From NCBI GenBank assembly GCA_033032175.1, contig CM065309.1:21886001-21950000 (forward strand): DNA of 64,000 nucleotides, written 5' to 3'. A model generated the notes under the pieces. The model was not told the DNA's origin. It searched no databases and was given only the letters and a program-made list of their open reading frames with translations. Position numbers and translations under genes: made by a program. Numbering within the stretch: position 1 is the stretch's first letter; each line of letters opens with the position of its first letter. Shown one piece after another: positions 41,624 to 54,957 of this stretch. Origin of the DNA: Saturnia japonica. Its lineage: Eukaryota; Arthropoda; Insecta; Lepidoptera; Saturniidae.

Positions 41624-43690
41624 TACTCTAAAGGTACAATGAAGTATTGTTTTATAATATATGTATAATAATTACTGAAATGATTTCTTTATATGCTGCA
41701 TACGTGAAGAGATGTTAAATGAGATTTTGTTTATTTTTACGCTATGGAAAATAATATAACAAGCGTGGAAATGAGAAGAGTTTTAATTATCACAATTCCT
41801 TTTGAATTTTATTTCATACATTTCTTGCGGTTCATAGAAAGGCTTATTACAGTCTTTCAATGTATTCTGAATTACGTACCAGAGACGATGCAACGTCTCA
41901 AACGGATTGTTTGAAACAAACATTCGAGTGCATGCACACGCACTCGCAGCATGTGCCGAGCACTTGTTGCGGTTACACGTTTGAGTGCAAAATTTTACTT
42001 CATAAATATGTCTTCATATGCACTTAAAAACTCGAGAAACACAAGGAGTGATATTTAATCAGTAAGTTTAATGTAATAAGCGCGCATGTCTTGCGCTCCG
42101 CGCCCCGCAATTACAAGTGAAGAACAATTTTTTTTCATAATAGCCACTCTAATACGTAGTACCTCAAGAATTACAGTGTTGGAAAAAGTAATAAGAAATC
42201 TCTGTTCCTCACCTACCATCTCTACCCAATACCCTATTTTCCAATTCTATTCTAATACTTTTGTGAGCGCTGGTTCGAATTGTTCTTAAAAACTAGCCGG
42301 ATTGTTGATTGGGGACCACTTTCCCTGGTCGGTTACAACATATGGACAATGACACGGAATAATGAAATTCAGGGAATGGAGAAAAAAGGGACTCACCGAA
42401 CAACTGCTTTCACGCACTTTGGGGCGGCCTCCTCTTGTATTCACTCCTGTCTCAGCACGCACCATGCACAATAATTAATCAAGTTTCTTCAAATAAAATT
42501 TATTATGATATTTAATATATAGCGCAGTCACTATGTGTTCGCCGTTGCAATTTCAAGGACTAACTGACGTCGGTGAAAGGTAGGGGGTAGATAGGGATAT
42601 ACAGATAAAAGGAAAAAGATGGATGATGCATCATTGTGCATATGATTGTCATAAGCGCCTTTTAGCCTAAACAACTTTTTTAAATAATAATTTGCTTCAA
42701 ACAATGCTAAATAATCTTATTTACAATTTAGTCAATACATGTTTACCCAATTACAAAGTGTATTCGTTGTAGCATTTGCAAACTTAATAAAATAATATTG
42801 TCTATCAACATTGTGGTATTTCCTTTTTTAAGGTTCCGTCCCTCATAATGAATAAAAAACGGAACCCCTATAGGATCACTTTATTCTACGTTTGTCTGGC
42901 TGTCTGTCTATCTGTGTGTCAAGATACTTTTTCTCGAAAACAACTTGAGGTATAAAGTTAAAATTAATATAGTATACAAAGTCCTATCGCCTCATGTTAC
43001 TGTAAAAAAACCTAGGTAAATGCATTAAAGACCCTTGTGAAATGATAATGTAACAAAATTGTATTTAGTTTTATTTTTCTCAAAAAGGACTTGAGGTATA
43101 TACTTGAAATTAATACCGAATACTAAGCCTATGACCTCAAACTATTGTACAGACCATAATAAACATTTAAAAGTCGCACTCATTGACCAATTATCAAAAC
43201 CTTTAGGGTACTTGCCGCAGGCCTACAGTCTTGAAATTTGGCACCATGGGAGATCACGAAACAAAATTCAAGGAATAACATAGGTTATGCATATACTGTT
43301 ATTATACATATAATATTCAACAATGATTCGAATCGCCTTTTTGAGCATTTAATACGTGTAAGTATTATTTCAAATATATTTGGAAAATGACAAATATTTT
43401 TTATTCCTTCTATGACATTAAATTACTTGTCGTAGTTTAAATATTAATGTTAGTTGTAGTGTGTAAGTTGTATCGGACTTTTTTTAATTATTTGTATTAC
43501 AGAATGTTTAGTAGGTATATTATACAAGATTTTTTTTTATCGCCAATTTGTATTGTATTGTGTTGTCCTATGTTTAAAACGTAAAATATCTATGAAATAA
43601 TAAAAAATATACACCGCTGGTAAGTGATTCATGAATTCGCACGCATCTTATAAGCAGGCAACGACCGACTTGAAGACCCACAATCCCAAT
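41624..43690. other. Intergenic DNA with repeat-like blocks; no gene seen
   Basis: The stretch 42280-42480 is GC-richer with open frames on both strands (64 and 61 codons) but no recognisable content. The stretch 42835-43260 has the style of a dispersed repeat: GGTTCCGTCCCTCATAATGA, AAAACGGAACCCCTATAGGA, GTCTGTCTATCTGTGTGTC, GAAATTTGGCACCATGGGAG. A matching ACAGACGGACGAACGCAAAC end occurs at 44165. Confidence 0.45.
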
Positions 43691-43930
43691 GAAACTGTCA
43701 AAGTTTGAATGACTCCATATTTTAAGGAGGGAACACGCCGGCTGGTATACAGTTCCACAGCTTTACGGTACGGTAAACGTACAAACAGATGACGTAGCCC
43801 AAGTTGATGACAGGCTTAAGCCTACCGGAAGGATTTGGCTTTCAAATGCAGCTGCTGGAACACACATATTGGGGCTTGTCGACAGATTTTCAGCTGAGGA
43901 GTGGTAGCTAGCCAGGTATTCCCTACCACC
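43690..43930 (+). repeat. Dispersed repeat, family W (copy 1)
   Basis: TGCAGCTGCTGGAACACACA and GTGGTAGCTAGCCAGGTATT recur at 44675-44757 (TGCAGCTGCCGAAACACACC and GGTAGCTAGCCAGCCGGGTA). The left part with CCACAGCTTTACGGTACGG is only in this copy. Confidence 0.6.
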
Positions 43931-44359
43931 ATGTCATGATTTCATCATGTTATGTTAGATAAAGGGATTGAACATTAGATAAAATATCGATAATACAGAT
44001 GTTCACCGCTATATATTGTTCTTGTGCCATTCTTTTAAATAATATACATAAATTATATTAATTTTTGAATGCTATCGTGAAAAAATAAATAAAAAATAAT
44101 ATTAATATAAAAGTGTAGGGATAGAGTACATCAGCTGCGAGGTTCCTGACCCATGTCAAACGCGACAGACGGACGAACGCAAACAGATTATAATAAAGCC
44201 CTACTGGTTAGTATTTTTTGGCATTTGATATACCTACAACTGTTTATATACAGTTTATTGTTTACTTTGTTCATTCTAATTTAGTCTTAAATATAACCTT
44301 GTAATAAAAATATTTTACATAAAGTTTAATCGAATTAGTCAATGAGTGACAGGAATATT

Positions 44360-44760
44360 GTTGATTCCCAGGTCCAGCAAAGTGTTATTGGATTTTTCTA
44401 TGAAATTCTCAGTAGCAGCTCGAAGCAACGGCTTTGTGCCCGATTAACGGCAACTAGCTCGCCCCCCCCCCATTACATGGGACCTAAAAACATACACGGT
44501 GAACTGTGGGTGTACATTAGTACACCTCTGCCTAACCCTTCGGGGATACAGAAGAGATGATATGTTTTATGTTTATGTTATAGATTTAGCGTTGTGGCCA
44601 CAATCTCCCCTGATCTTTAATGACGAGATGGCCCAAGATGGTAGTACTTTAAGCCTAGTGGCAGACTGGCTATCAAGTGCAGCTGCCGAAACACACCTAT
44701 TAATGTATGGCGACAGAGTCTCAACTTGAGGGGGGGGGTAGCTAGCCAGCCGGGTATTAG
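44360..44760 (+). mobile_element. SINE-like repeat, family V (copy 1) followed by family W (copy 2)
   Basis: The first part (44360-44575) shares TTTTTCTATGAAATTCTCAG, GGGACCTAAAAACATAC and GTGAACTGTGGGTGTACATT with the copy at 51290-51530. The second part (44625-44760) is the family W repeat. Plus-strand frames of 72 and 76 codons are repeat-derived. A run of ten or more C at 44462 and of G at 44730 are simple repeats. Confidence 0.7.
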
Positions 44761-45900
44761 AAAAAGCATATAGATTGATTATAGAATATATCAGTATAAA
44801 AAACCATATATTAAAAATACTCAAAATAAGCATGAACAGCATAAAGCCGCATCCTTTCACTTGTATTCCTCATACAACAATGACCTTAACTTGATTCAAC
44901 AATACTTAATATTACAATTCCTGTTTATAAAATTTTTGCATAGATGGCGTGCCGAAACAACTTCCGCATCAATATAACTTAAACCGAATACACAAAGTGA
45001 TAACGGAAGTCGTTATATTTAATAAGTTTTTTTTATAAAGTCAGCTTAGATAATAGTACATTTTTCAAGAATTAATTTTATCGAGCAAATACTTTTCAGG
45101 TTTTAAATTATTATGTTACAATTTAAATCAACAATAACTATAAAATCGTATATTAGTAGCAAGCACCTACATGCACTCAAATATTATATTACCTAGAATA
45201 TCTTTTTAAATTATTTTCCCCAGAAAGTTGGCGTAAGTTCCCGAAGCAATCATAATAATTGGCCTCTCGTAAAACTCTTCCTTTTTAATGCAAGCTATTA
45301 GTCAGGGAGGATCTTATGCAAATAACTTGTTAATTACTAAGTAGGCTCGTTCGCGTGAAAGGTTCGCTTCTTTTCTTGTTACGCTAAGAGCTCGGATTCG
45401 GAATGAATAATGTTCAGTTGTTTGTTTTGCTGCTTGAAAGTGAAACTGCTGAATTATAATTAAATTTAAAGTTGTTTTATCACTATGGAAACGTGTTTTA
45501 TAACAACGCAGTATTATCCTTTTATGAAGTTCAATAGTTCTTACTGGCCAGATAATATTAATTATATAAAAAAGTAACCCGATCGAGTTTTTTGCCGGTT
45601 TTTCTCGATGACTGCATTCTTAAGGCCTAAAATGAATTAATGATATTTTGATTTGATTTTTAAATATTGTTCACACATTTCAAACATTGTTAAATCAGGC
45701 ATCTTCCCTAATGAAGTTAAGGGTTTAATCGTCACAACGGTTGATGACGTATCTTTTCAGGATCGGCCGACAGCTAAAATCATATTTAGATTTGTATAAT
45801 TACAAAAAAAAAAACAAATATTCATTCCTACCTGGTGGGGCATTGGAGCATAAAATTAACACATATCGGATTGATATTCCATGATTGTAAATCATTGAGC
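44761..45900. other. AT-rich DNA; no gene seen
   Basis: No recognisable gene, RNA or repeat. Confidence 0.5.
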
Positions 45901-45902
45901 CA

Positions 45903-46265
45903 CTACATCAAAATCAAGATCAAAATATTTTTTATTCAATTTAGGCCCTAAGAAGGCACATATTAATGTCAAAACACTACCACCACGATGACAGAATCTC
46001 TTTGGAAATTTCTCTTAATTTGGGCAGTTTGACAGTTAAAGTTAGTACTACACCATACAGAGGATCATAGCTAAATAATATTGCTTTGTGTAACTACGGT
46101 GAGTAGAGTTGCCAGAGCTCCTTGGAGAAGGTAGAAGATCGGTAGTGCGTTTGTAGTAACGCCTAACGTATTAAAAGCATCTATATGATACATTAGCCGC
46201 TTACCATCAGGTGGGCCATGAACTTGTTTACCACCTCAGTCATTAAAAAGGCATGTAAAGTATTA
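45903..46265 (+). mobile_element. LINE/SINE tail repeat, family Y (copy 2) with SINE-like extension
   Basis: TTTATTCAATTTAGGCCCTA and AGAAGGCACA, then CACTACCACCACGATGACAG. It continues to GCCGCTTACCATCAGGTGGG and CCATGAACTTGTTTACCACC, a block widespread at the ends of lepidopteran repeats. Confidence 0.65.
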
Positions 46266-48529
46266 TACACAGTCATCCTATCTATAGCCTGATTCGAAAC
46301 GAAACATTAAAAATCCCTCGATTGAAATATGAATTAGACTCGAATCATCTTAGGACTTAACACGATTCTAGAAGGCGAGATGAGCTCAAACAACTCTTCG
46401 CTTTACCCACCTCGATACAAAAGCTTTACAAAAGAAAAAGATCAAAGTTAAATTATGAAATGTAATTTGATTAAATTCATGTATATTCTAAATCCCTGTG
46501 TCTATAATGAGATGGCAGAAGTTTTTTCAGAGAACATACACGAGCACCCAGTTACTGTGTAGCGTTATACTAAATCTTTATGGGGGTGAGCGAAGTAATT
46601 TTGTAATAGATGTTGCAGTCAATGTGCGAAATATTATCAAAGTCTAAAAATTTCATTTTCAAACAACTCTTCGAATTAAGTAAAGTATAAAATCTGTAGT
46701 TTTTTCTGTACATAAAATTATTATTTTTGAAAATTTCCGATGATCATCTATTGTAAGCAACATTGTTCAAGAATATGCCATTAATGTCAGTCTGTTTGTT
46801 TGTATGTCTGGATTTACTTGAAAACGGCTTGACCAATTGTTATAATTTTTTTCTTATAAAATTCCATAATTACCAATTCCATAAATTTCTACTAAATTTA
46901 ATTAATTCTCCACCGATTATTATGAAATTACTGCGTTATAAGCATGAGCGAAGCCGCGGTACGCCGTTAGATATTATATGAATTTAATCACATATTAGAT
47001 ACACTTCAAATATTTCGCAATTTATTAATTTGACAATTTTGACTCTCAAAATTTAATTTTTACTGGCTAATGGTCTCATACCTTTATTATAAAAAAATAT
47101 ATATATACGAATACAAATTTGGTTTAATATTTCATTGTTAATTATTTTAAAAAAGTATACTGTATGTAGCCTTAACAAAATTGGATTAAAGGCGTTACTT
47201 CTTGCTTCTTAGAGAATATAATATTGATTTTTCGATTTACAAATAATTAAATGGATATTCACGTACAGGACAATACTCGCACTTTGTCTGCGACTCAACT
47301 AAAGACAATTTCACGAGATAATTGTATCTCTCATTGTATTACCCTTGTGTTGTCTCTCCACACGAGATAAGCAAAATCTTCACTGATGTTATTATTTACC
47401 GAGTTTTTAAGGTTAACGTCGGTACTACATTCGAGATATCTTTTCTTAACTTTATTGTGGTATTCATGGAATATGTTAATATATACATATGAGATTGATA
47501 ATAATCTCCGACACCACTTGTCCGATCACCATAAAAGTTCATAGATCTAAATGGCTTTTCATGGAGCAGTTTATAGGTATAATTATTGTGTGGTTTTTTT
47601 TTTTGTTATATGAATATATTTCACTTCTCAGGTGAAATAACAATAATTTATTGTTGTTTTAGCTAGCTTTATTTAGTTAGCTACATGAATTATTTTGTGC
47701 ATCATGCAAACAAGATAAGTACATTTTTAATTCTTGTTCTTTTTGTTTTTAATAATAGCTTGTACACCAAATTAATATTACAAGAAGTAATTAATATGAG
47801 CAATACCAAAGAGTTTTACAAAGACATGTAGAAGTATTGCTCAAGTATTTCATTTTATCCTAGTACTTAGGTAGTGACATAGTGTAAAGTTAGTTAATCA
47901 ACGCTGGAACCCTATTTCCTTAATATTAATTTTAGTTATCGCAGCTAGTTTAACTAAGAAAAATGGTGATAGAGAAGTTAAAAACTTTTCATATTGCAAT
48001 AATGTAAATAAAAATAATACGTAAACAAGTTTCCGAAGAGTCTATTCGGAGTACGAATACCAAGCACCCATAGGTTTTTTATTGCACGAACGCGAACCGA
48101 ACCTGAACACATAACCAAGATTGATTCCCGCGCGCACAAATTGGATTCCCCAGTGCGAGCCATCAAATTATTTTTTGCGATACGCACGTGTTCTTACGGT
48201 TTTTATATTTCTTCTACAAATACTAAAAGTATGAATTGCTCTTGTCTTATTTCATCATTATTTATAACGTTAACTGTATTTTCTTCTGTAAATACATTTT
48301 TCCCCAGCTATTTTGGAAGGACTACTGATGCGTTAACACGTCAAAATGGCTTCACTGAATCTTGCATTAAGTACTGTATAAAATACTAATGTCGCTGTCG
48401 AAATCTTGTGGCACCGAGCATTTAGATACAAGAACAATTCTGTAGCGTCCAAAGTCTTCATTTGATTTAGTAATATTGCTTGCTGAGATTACTGTTTTTT
48501 TTTTTTAATCTGTAATGAAATCAGTTGCA
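46266..48529. other. AT-rich DNA with one repeat-like block; no gene seen
   Basis: The block 46760-46980 (GTCTGTTTGTTTGTATGTCT, GAAAACGGCTTGACCAATTG, GAGCGAAGCCGCGGTACG) resembles the repeat at 57950-58563. Short frames at 47978-48389 are unconvincing. Confidence 0.45.
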
Positions 48530-48695
48530 AAGGTTAATTCTTTGTAATGACCGCCTGGTTACCTACAATCCTCAAGTTGAAAACCTGTCACCCACCTTTC
48601 GTTCCGTAGACTGCAGTTTTGCAGCCAGTTTCATTTTCAGACGCAATTGAGCACATCGTCACCTAACATCAGGTAAGGTTGGGATCAAACGCTAA
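48530..48695 (+). mobile_element. SINE-like repeat, family U (copy 1)
   Basis: Shares TAATGACCGCCTGGTTACCT-type text, CAATCCTCAAGTTGAAAACC, GTCACC and AACATCAGGTAAGGTTGGGA with the longer copies at 52435-52700 and 55430-55625. Confidence 0.6.
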
Positions 48696-50084
48696 CCTTT
48701 TTAATTTTAAAACATGCAATGATATTACAGCACGTAACGGTTACTGGTTCAGTTAAACAGTTTGGTTGACTTCTGAGGCGACTTTGTGCTTTTTTTTCGT
48801 GTGAGTTGGAGACGATCTAAAAACGACTGCGAAGGCATTGGTATGCAAACGCATATAAAACTGTATTCATTCTCTACACAAGTTGTCTGACTTTGTAAGT
48901 CTGTTTGTCCATTTTATTGCTCCAAACTGAGGGCGATTGATAGCAGTCAAAATAAATCATCAATAACCATCAAACGCAGTCGGTGCCTCGTCAATCTTCA
49001 ATTCGGATGTGAAATCAAGTCTGTGACGCTCTAAGGGTTGTAATATTTGGTGATAGTTACCTAAAAAGTGTTACTAATGTTTAAACATGTAATTCAACAA
49101 GTAATGAAGAAAAATTTTTTTTTTTAAACTTCGGTCAAATAGAAGAGATTGGTTATTCCGATATCGTAATCTACTATGTACTACATTCAGTATCAATGAC
49201 TATTGTAGAGATTTATGTTCTTCTGGTAACCTCAATTTGAGAACCTCGCTATATTATGATGTATCAGTATTACAATACTTAAGCGTAAGTAAGTAGAAGT
49301 GCAATTTGAGAACTAGGTGCACTTATTTTATGTACGTTTGTTATGTCAAAGGAATACTTATGAGCTCTAGTCACGCTCTCTGCGCGTTCGCCTCTACACG
49401 CTTCCTTATGCCTTGTTTTCACAGACTACACTACTAGCACACTTAATATTACTGGTATGGCAAGAAAACTGCTTTTTAATAAAAATACAGCATAGTAGTC
49501 GTCAATATTACCAGTTGATTAACCATTTGTTATCACTTATATTGCGTCATAATCAATGATCTTTTTTACGATTTTGAGCAGATGTAGTCATCTCAATTTC
49601 ATAATTGTATGACGACAATAGGAAGTATTTATAGAAAATTTTGAACGTTAAAAAATATTCTTGTAGTATGTTATTATGTAAGAAAAATACAAAATTTCTT
49701 AGTCTTTGAAAAGACTACTACGACTTGTCCGTCGTGGTAATTAAACGTAATTCATTTCTTTGAACAGGTATTTTCCTAAGTATATAGAAGGTATAAAATG
49801 CAGATGTAATCATAAAATGATAAGTAAATAATCGTTCAAGTAACTCGCAGTATGAAACAAGTCAGCGGGGTAGACACGTGCAGCGCAAACTCGGAACTTA
49901 CTCCATCTACTGCAGTATGTCTTACACGAAATGAAATTTTACTTTTATTGTTAAATATTCAAGCAGAAGGAGCACGCAATGCTGTCTACCTAAATTTGGA
50001 TATAGACTATTTTCCTATGTACTTAGTAGCAGAACTCTTATATACCTGTCCATCTCACGTCTTCATACGAAGCTTTTTTTTGTT
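48696..50084. other. Intergenic DNA; one small open frame of doubtful status
   Basis: GTATAAAATG at 49791-49800 lies about 50 bases before an 84-codon frame (49852-50106) that starts MKQVSGVDTCSANSE. The end of that frame runs into a family Z repeat, so only about 75 codons are unique. No signal peptide or domain. Not called as a gene. Confidence 0.25.
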
Positions 50085-50165
50085 ACTCACCTTACTGTTA
50101 GCCTGAGGGGTCCCATCCTAAAACAGAGCCGCTGATGGCTTTTACAGCTTTACCGGGATACGAAG
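50085..50165 (+). repeat. Dispersed repeat, family Z (copy 3)
   Basis: ACTGTTAGCCTGAGGGGTCC and GATGGCTTTTACAGCTTTAC match the copies at 26446 and 33712. Confidence 0.65.
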
Positions 50166-51289
50166 CCATTCCCTTTGTCATAATGTTATATTATTCTAAT
50201 TTCGGATAGGTAACGTATTCTGTGTGTTTCCCCTTATCATTTAACCATAAAAATCTACAAAATTAAGAAACAAGTATGAAAAACTAATCTTCAGTTTCTG
50301 AAAAGTTTTACAGTACTTACAGTTGTAACAATATAAGTAAATGTATGTTGAAATGTATAAATCGGGATATAAAACTTTTATGAAAGAATAGATTTACTTG
50401 TTAGCACGTTGTGGAATTATTTAGAAACTGCGACGTACTCCATGACGCGATGCAAGTCATACTGCTTAAACATACTGTAGTATGCAAATGAGTCTACATT
50501 GTAAACGCTTATTTCTTGAATGCTTAGAGAGACTCTTGTAGCAGAAGCTTTGAGATTATTTGCCAAATTAATGTAATAAGAATAAAGAAAGCAATATTAT
50601 TAAGTATTATTTTAGCATACCAAGAGTACGTTTTTTAGTATATCCATATCGAAGATTTAGATTTTTTTAAATAAATTGATTAGAATGTAATGCATTATTA
50701 GAAGTAATATTTACTAAGCAATGGGACGGAAAAAATGGATAAAAGAGTCATTTGGAAACAGTATATACACAAATAAGTCCTGAATGAATGCAGATCGGTG
50801 ATTAAAACTTGAATATTATCTCTAAAACTATCTAGAGAGTAAGTATTGATTAAAATGCACTAATACCATCTAATAATGATAACAGCTTCGCTCGAAGCAC
50901 CGCCGATGATGCACTCGAAAAGCGTTGTAACTTTTATTGGAAAAGTTCTAGAAATTTACATATAAATAGCAATATTAATAACGCTCGGATAAGATATATT
51001 ACTTTACTAAACACTTCGGAAGATGTCACACTGCTGTAATAACTACTTTTTATGTGATTAGTTTTGACATAACATAATATATTTAACAACGTCAGTATAC
51101 TTTTTAACTTATATTTATAATACCTACTACTATATAGATAAGAATTTTAATCAGAATATATTACAATCTTTTACTATTTGTCGACCATCTCTTGCTACAA
51201 CGAAATGCTTTAGATTACTGGTAATGATGTAAGTCATTATAGTATAAACCATTTTTATAATAATTTGGTTAATTTCTAGGATTATACTG
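50166..51289. other. AT-rich DNA; no gene seen
   Basis: No recognisable gene, RNA or repeat. Confidence 0.5.
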
Positions 51290-51530
51290 CTACGCTAGCA
51301 ACTGCTAAGCTCGAGGTCCTGGGTTCGATTTTCCAGGTAGAGCAAAGTGTTAATAGGTTTTTCTATGAACTTCTCAGTAGCAGTTAGGAGTTTAGCTTTG
51401 TACCCGCTTAATGTCAATAAGCGCACCCTCTATTAAATGGGACCTAAAAACATACCCAGTGAACTGTGGGTGTACATTAGTACACCTCTACCCAACCCTT
51501 CGGGTATAGAGGCGTAGTGGTATGTTATAT
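51290..51530 (+). mobile_element. tRNA-related SINE-like repeat, family V (copy 2)
   Basis: The head carries a pol III B-box-like GGGTTCGATTTTCC. The body matches 44370-44575: TTTTTCTATGAACTTCTCAG, AATGGGACCTAAAAACATAC and GTGAACTGTGGGTGTACATT. Ends near GGTATAGAGGCGTAGTGGTA. Confidence 0.75.
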
Positions 51531-52434
51531 TATGTGCAAGACAAGACAGAAACAGCATTAAGGGTGGGAGAACAAATTCATTGAGAGTCACTTGTTTGTC
51601 GGTCTGGAACTATTAGTCAAAACCACGACGTAGCTCCTAAACTAATTGACTCGGGAACACAATATGTTAAATCAAATTATAGTTACCTAGACGCGAGCTG
51701 TAAATGTAGAAGAAAGTATATTTAGAAGTAATAGTCATTAGTAGGTGGCAAATAGAATAAGCAATGTTAAAAGTACTACTACATCAAGTTTTATAGAAAA
51801 CAGAAAACAAAAATTGCATATTTCAACAAACAACGTTTTATATGATACAGGATGCCGTACAAGTACCTACGGTGCGGTTTTTGCGCAGGAAGTCAGGCGT
51901 GGCGCCGTTGTAAAATTGTTTAATTTGCGACAGGATTCCGAGATCAAATTTTATTGTTAAAGTTTGCGAACAAACATGCACTGAGATTGGATAACTTTAA
52001 CGAGTTTTCTATGAGCTTGTTTAGAGATATTAGCTTCGCGGGTTCCACGAGGTGGGAACAAACAACCACGTAACGTCTCAAGTTCACTCTCTTTGGTTTT
52101 AACTTAAATCAAATCGAATCGTATGATGGAACTTATTTTCTAGGAGAAGGCGTGTAATTAATACTTGTAATTTTCAAATTTGTATCAGTATTTTTTTACT
52201 GTATATGACATTGTCAATAACTTAGGGAAAATCAGATATTGATTTCATTCAATATTGAGCAAGCCAACAGGACAGCGATGACTGACAATTATTATTCGTA
52301 GATCATTCAGTGGCCGCACCGCGCCGTTGCTTTTGAATTGCACTATGATTACCATTAGGTACAACTTTGTGATGGTGAAATTAAAAAAAATGAACAAATT
52401 ACATAAAAACTTTTTTCTATGTAAAGCAATGATG
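51531..52434. other. AT-rich DNA; no gene seen
   Basis: Short frames (51745-51960 plus, 52245-52514 minus) without recognisable content; the latter overlaps a repeat. Confidence 0.45.
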
Positions 52435-52700
52435 GCTACTGAGCCACCACTAAGACGTGAATTCGAAACCCAGCAATCGAGCTTTCGGTAAAGCAAAATA
52501 TCGTGATGATCCATAGCATGGTGGTAGAGCTTTTTGTAATGTCATTAAATCTCAAGTTGTAAATCTGTCACCAAAAACTAATAAGTGTGTTCCGGCAGCT
52601 AAACTTGAGAACCAGTTTTCCGCTAGGCTTAGCGTGTTACCATCTTGAGGCAAATCATTACTTAAGATCAGGTGAGGTAGTGCCCACCACTCTAAACCTA
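52435..52700 (+). mobile_element. SINE-like repeat, family U (copy 2)
   Basis: GAGCTTTCGGTAAAGCAAAA, ATCCATAGCATGGTGGTAGA, AATCTCAAGTTGTAAATCTG and CTTAAGATCAGGTGAGGTAG match the copies at 48530 and 55430. A GTGAATTCGAAACCCAGC stretch is B-box-like. Confidence 0.7.
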
Positions 52701-53314
52701 TATCGATAAAAAAGAGAAATAAATAGTTAATAATTTACTCGAGTTAAAACAATAGTTATTAGATTACATACTCAGAATGTAATGTAATAAAATAATGTAA
52801 GAGAATGTCCATACAACTAATAGTTTATGGTTTTTCTATATTCTTGTGTGTTTATGATATTCTTATAAATACAGTGGCAACTTCGTGAACGAAAATGCAA
52901 ACGTCTCACCAAAATTTATAAATATATTACATCCATTTATCTATCCACCACTTATATTGTCTGTAATAGGAAGGTATTTGATCGATAAAAGTTTCCGTTA
53001 TTCAAATTATTATTATTTATTTATTGGTAAATTCTGATGACTTCAAAAACTGTCATTGATGGTGGGTACACTTACTTTCCCATATTGCGAAGCTTCTTTT
53101 TATAAAAATATACATTAACAGCTGATATAATCAACTAATACGTATTCTGTCGTAACTTATAAGTGAACGTAATATTTATCAATCTGTTCCTTGTGGAAGT
53201 ATACGAGTATATGGCGACATATCAGTATTTTTTATTGCTTTTCCAAGTAGCCCTTACATTCTTACGCTATTTGTATGCTAATTTTATGCGTTATTTTTAT
53301 AACTTTTACGCTAA
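52701..53314. other. AT-rich DNA; no gene seen
   Basis: No recognisable gene or repeat. Confidence 0.5.
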
Positions 53315-53760
53315 AATGTCAAACTTTATATAAGTCGTGTATGGAATACCGTTCGCATCTCTGGGATGTATCCGCAAAATACCTTCTGGATGCTCTGGAC
53401 AGGTTGCAGAGACGGGCTGTTCGAATTCTTTATGTTGCACACGTTATCAAATACATCAAACCGCTTCAGCTGCGCAGGAACATCGCCTCGCTGCGCATGT
53501 TCTATCGTCTGTATCACGGTGTGTGTTCTGAAGAGTTGTTCAATCTAATTCTCTCCTCTCCTTTCCATTACAGACCCACATGCGCTAACAGTAACCTCGG
53601 CAGAAACTAAAAAGTTCTCTATGACATCTTTGTCGTGCCGTGAATCTGTGGAACCTTCTCCCGGCCAATGTGTTCCCTACTTACAACATCGGATCCTTCA
53701 AGCGTAACGCCGATGGATTCAGATCTCTCGGTGGTCGCCGTTATGTTTGGATTGTACTGT
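53315..53760 (+). pseudogene. Jockey-like non-LTR retrotransposon, C-terminal RT remnant
   Basis: The frame up to 53610 encodes YKSCMEYRSHLWDVSAKYLL followed by LDRLQRRAVRI, PLQLRRNIASL and MFYRLYHGVCSEELFNLI. This is the conserved C-terminal region of jockey-clade ORF2 proteins: the M-E-Y/H-LW block, L-D-x-L-Q-x-R-A-x-R and Y-H-x-x-C-S-E-E-L-F. After a stop, a shifted frame continues with SCRAVNLWNLLP-like and YNIGSFKRNADGF text. The RT catalytic core and ORF1 are missing, so it is a 5'-truncated dead insertion. Confidence 0.88.
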
Positions 53761-54228
53761 GCTTACCATGCGAGCTATTATGTGAAAATTGAAACACATA
53801 AGATAATGTATATCAAGCAACATTTTTAATTAATAGTATTTCTCATTTTGAATTGAATTACCGAGATGTTTTATGTATACCTTTAGCTTGTGCTTCAGTA
53901 TTGATACAAACAGCGGCCATCACTATCAAGTAAGTTCGTTCATGTATGATTCGGCCACTTTACCGAACTCAGTATATTTACCCAATTAGAGAGGTGTGCC
54001 TTGCGACTGCAAAGTTTTGCACGCAAAGTTCGGCTTGCACACTCAGCTTTTAGTTCATGAACCGATTTTGGAAGTATTAAGTCACAAGCGGATAGTAATT
54101 TCTTCTTTTATTAATCTAACGAAGTCAATAGCGAGGTTACATTTGCGGAATGCTTAGGTATGTGAATTCCTACCACTTCTTACATTCAGTATAACGTTGA
54201 GATAAACAGGTTATACTTTCATTTAAAA
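53761..54228. other. AT-rich DNA; no gene seen
   Basis: No recognisable gene or repeat. Confidence 0.5.
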
Positions 54229-54670
54229 CTAGCTGCTCTCGGCTAATCTAAAAACAAAAATACTTATTGTGGGTATTCTTTCGAAGTAGACGTATACTCT
54301 CCCTAACATTTTTGTAGGTCTTATTAATTTCTACAATTGTTTAGTAAATTAATTTCCTATATCTCTTATGGTTTACTCAATATAAGTCAGTTAAGTACCC
54401 GAATTGATTCACCATGATCAGTTTTTTTTGTGCGCAACGCTAATTGTTTTTCTAAAACAAAAGTAACCTAGTTACTCCCTATATCATCAGCTATCTATCG
54501 GTTAAAAGCCCTTTAAAACCAGTCCAACCGTTTCGGAGATTACCTGGAACAAACAGACAGACAACAATTTTTAAAATTGGTGTTTTGGTATATGTTCGTA
54601 TATAGTTTTATATGGATTTAGTAAAAAAACTATTATTTTGACATTACAAATAGACACTTAAATTTTATTA
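54229..54670 (+). repeat. Abundant dispersed repeat, family X (copy)
   Basis: CTAGCTGCTCTCGGCTAATC start, GTAGACGTATACTCTCCCTA, CAACCGTTTCGGAGATTACC and a TTTTGACATTACAAATAGAC end. The start is internally deleted relative to the copies at 7659 and 55767. Confidence 0.75.
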
Positions 54671-54957
54671 ATTGCATATACATACTTATAGATGAAAGTC
54701 AATAATTATAAAATGTGCAATTGAATATGCAAATTGAATCATAGTTACCTGATTACAAGCTACAGATAAGAAGTGAGAAACGGTGAAATACTTAGAGTAT
54801 GATTTCCTCAAATATAATATAACATTTAAAAACACATACTTCGTAACAAATCACGACTATGAAATATTAACAGGCTAGACTTTGTTGGACGTTTGTTTGT
54901 TAACACGTCTCTACGCACTAACTCACTAACAGTAGGATATCAAAGAAATTGTTTATT

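Noticed and set aside
44499..44860. Plus and minus frames of 76 and 95 codons
   Set aside because: Lie within SINE-like and family W repeats.
51290..51345. tRNA-like head with GGGTTCGATTTT
   Set aside because: Part of a SINE-like repeat with a second copy at 44360, not a tRNA gene.
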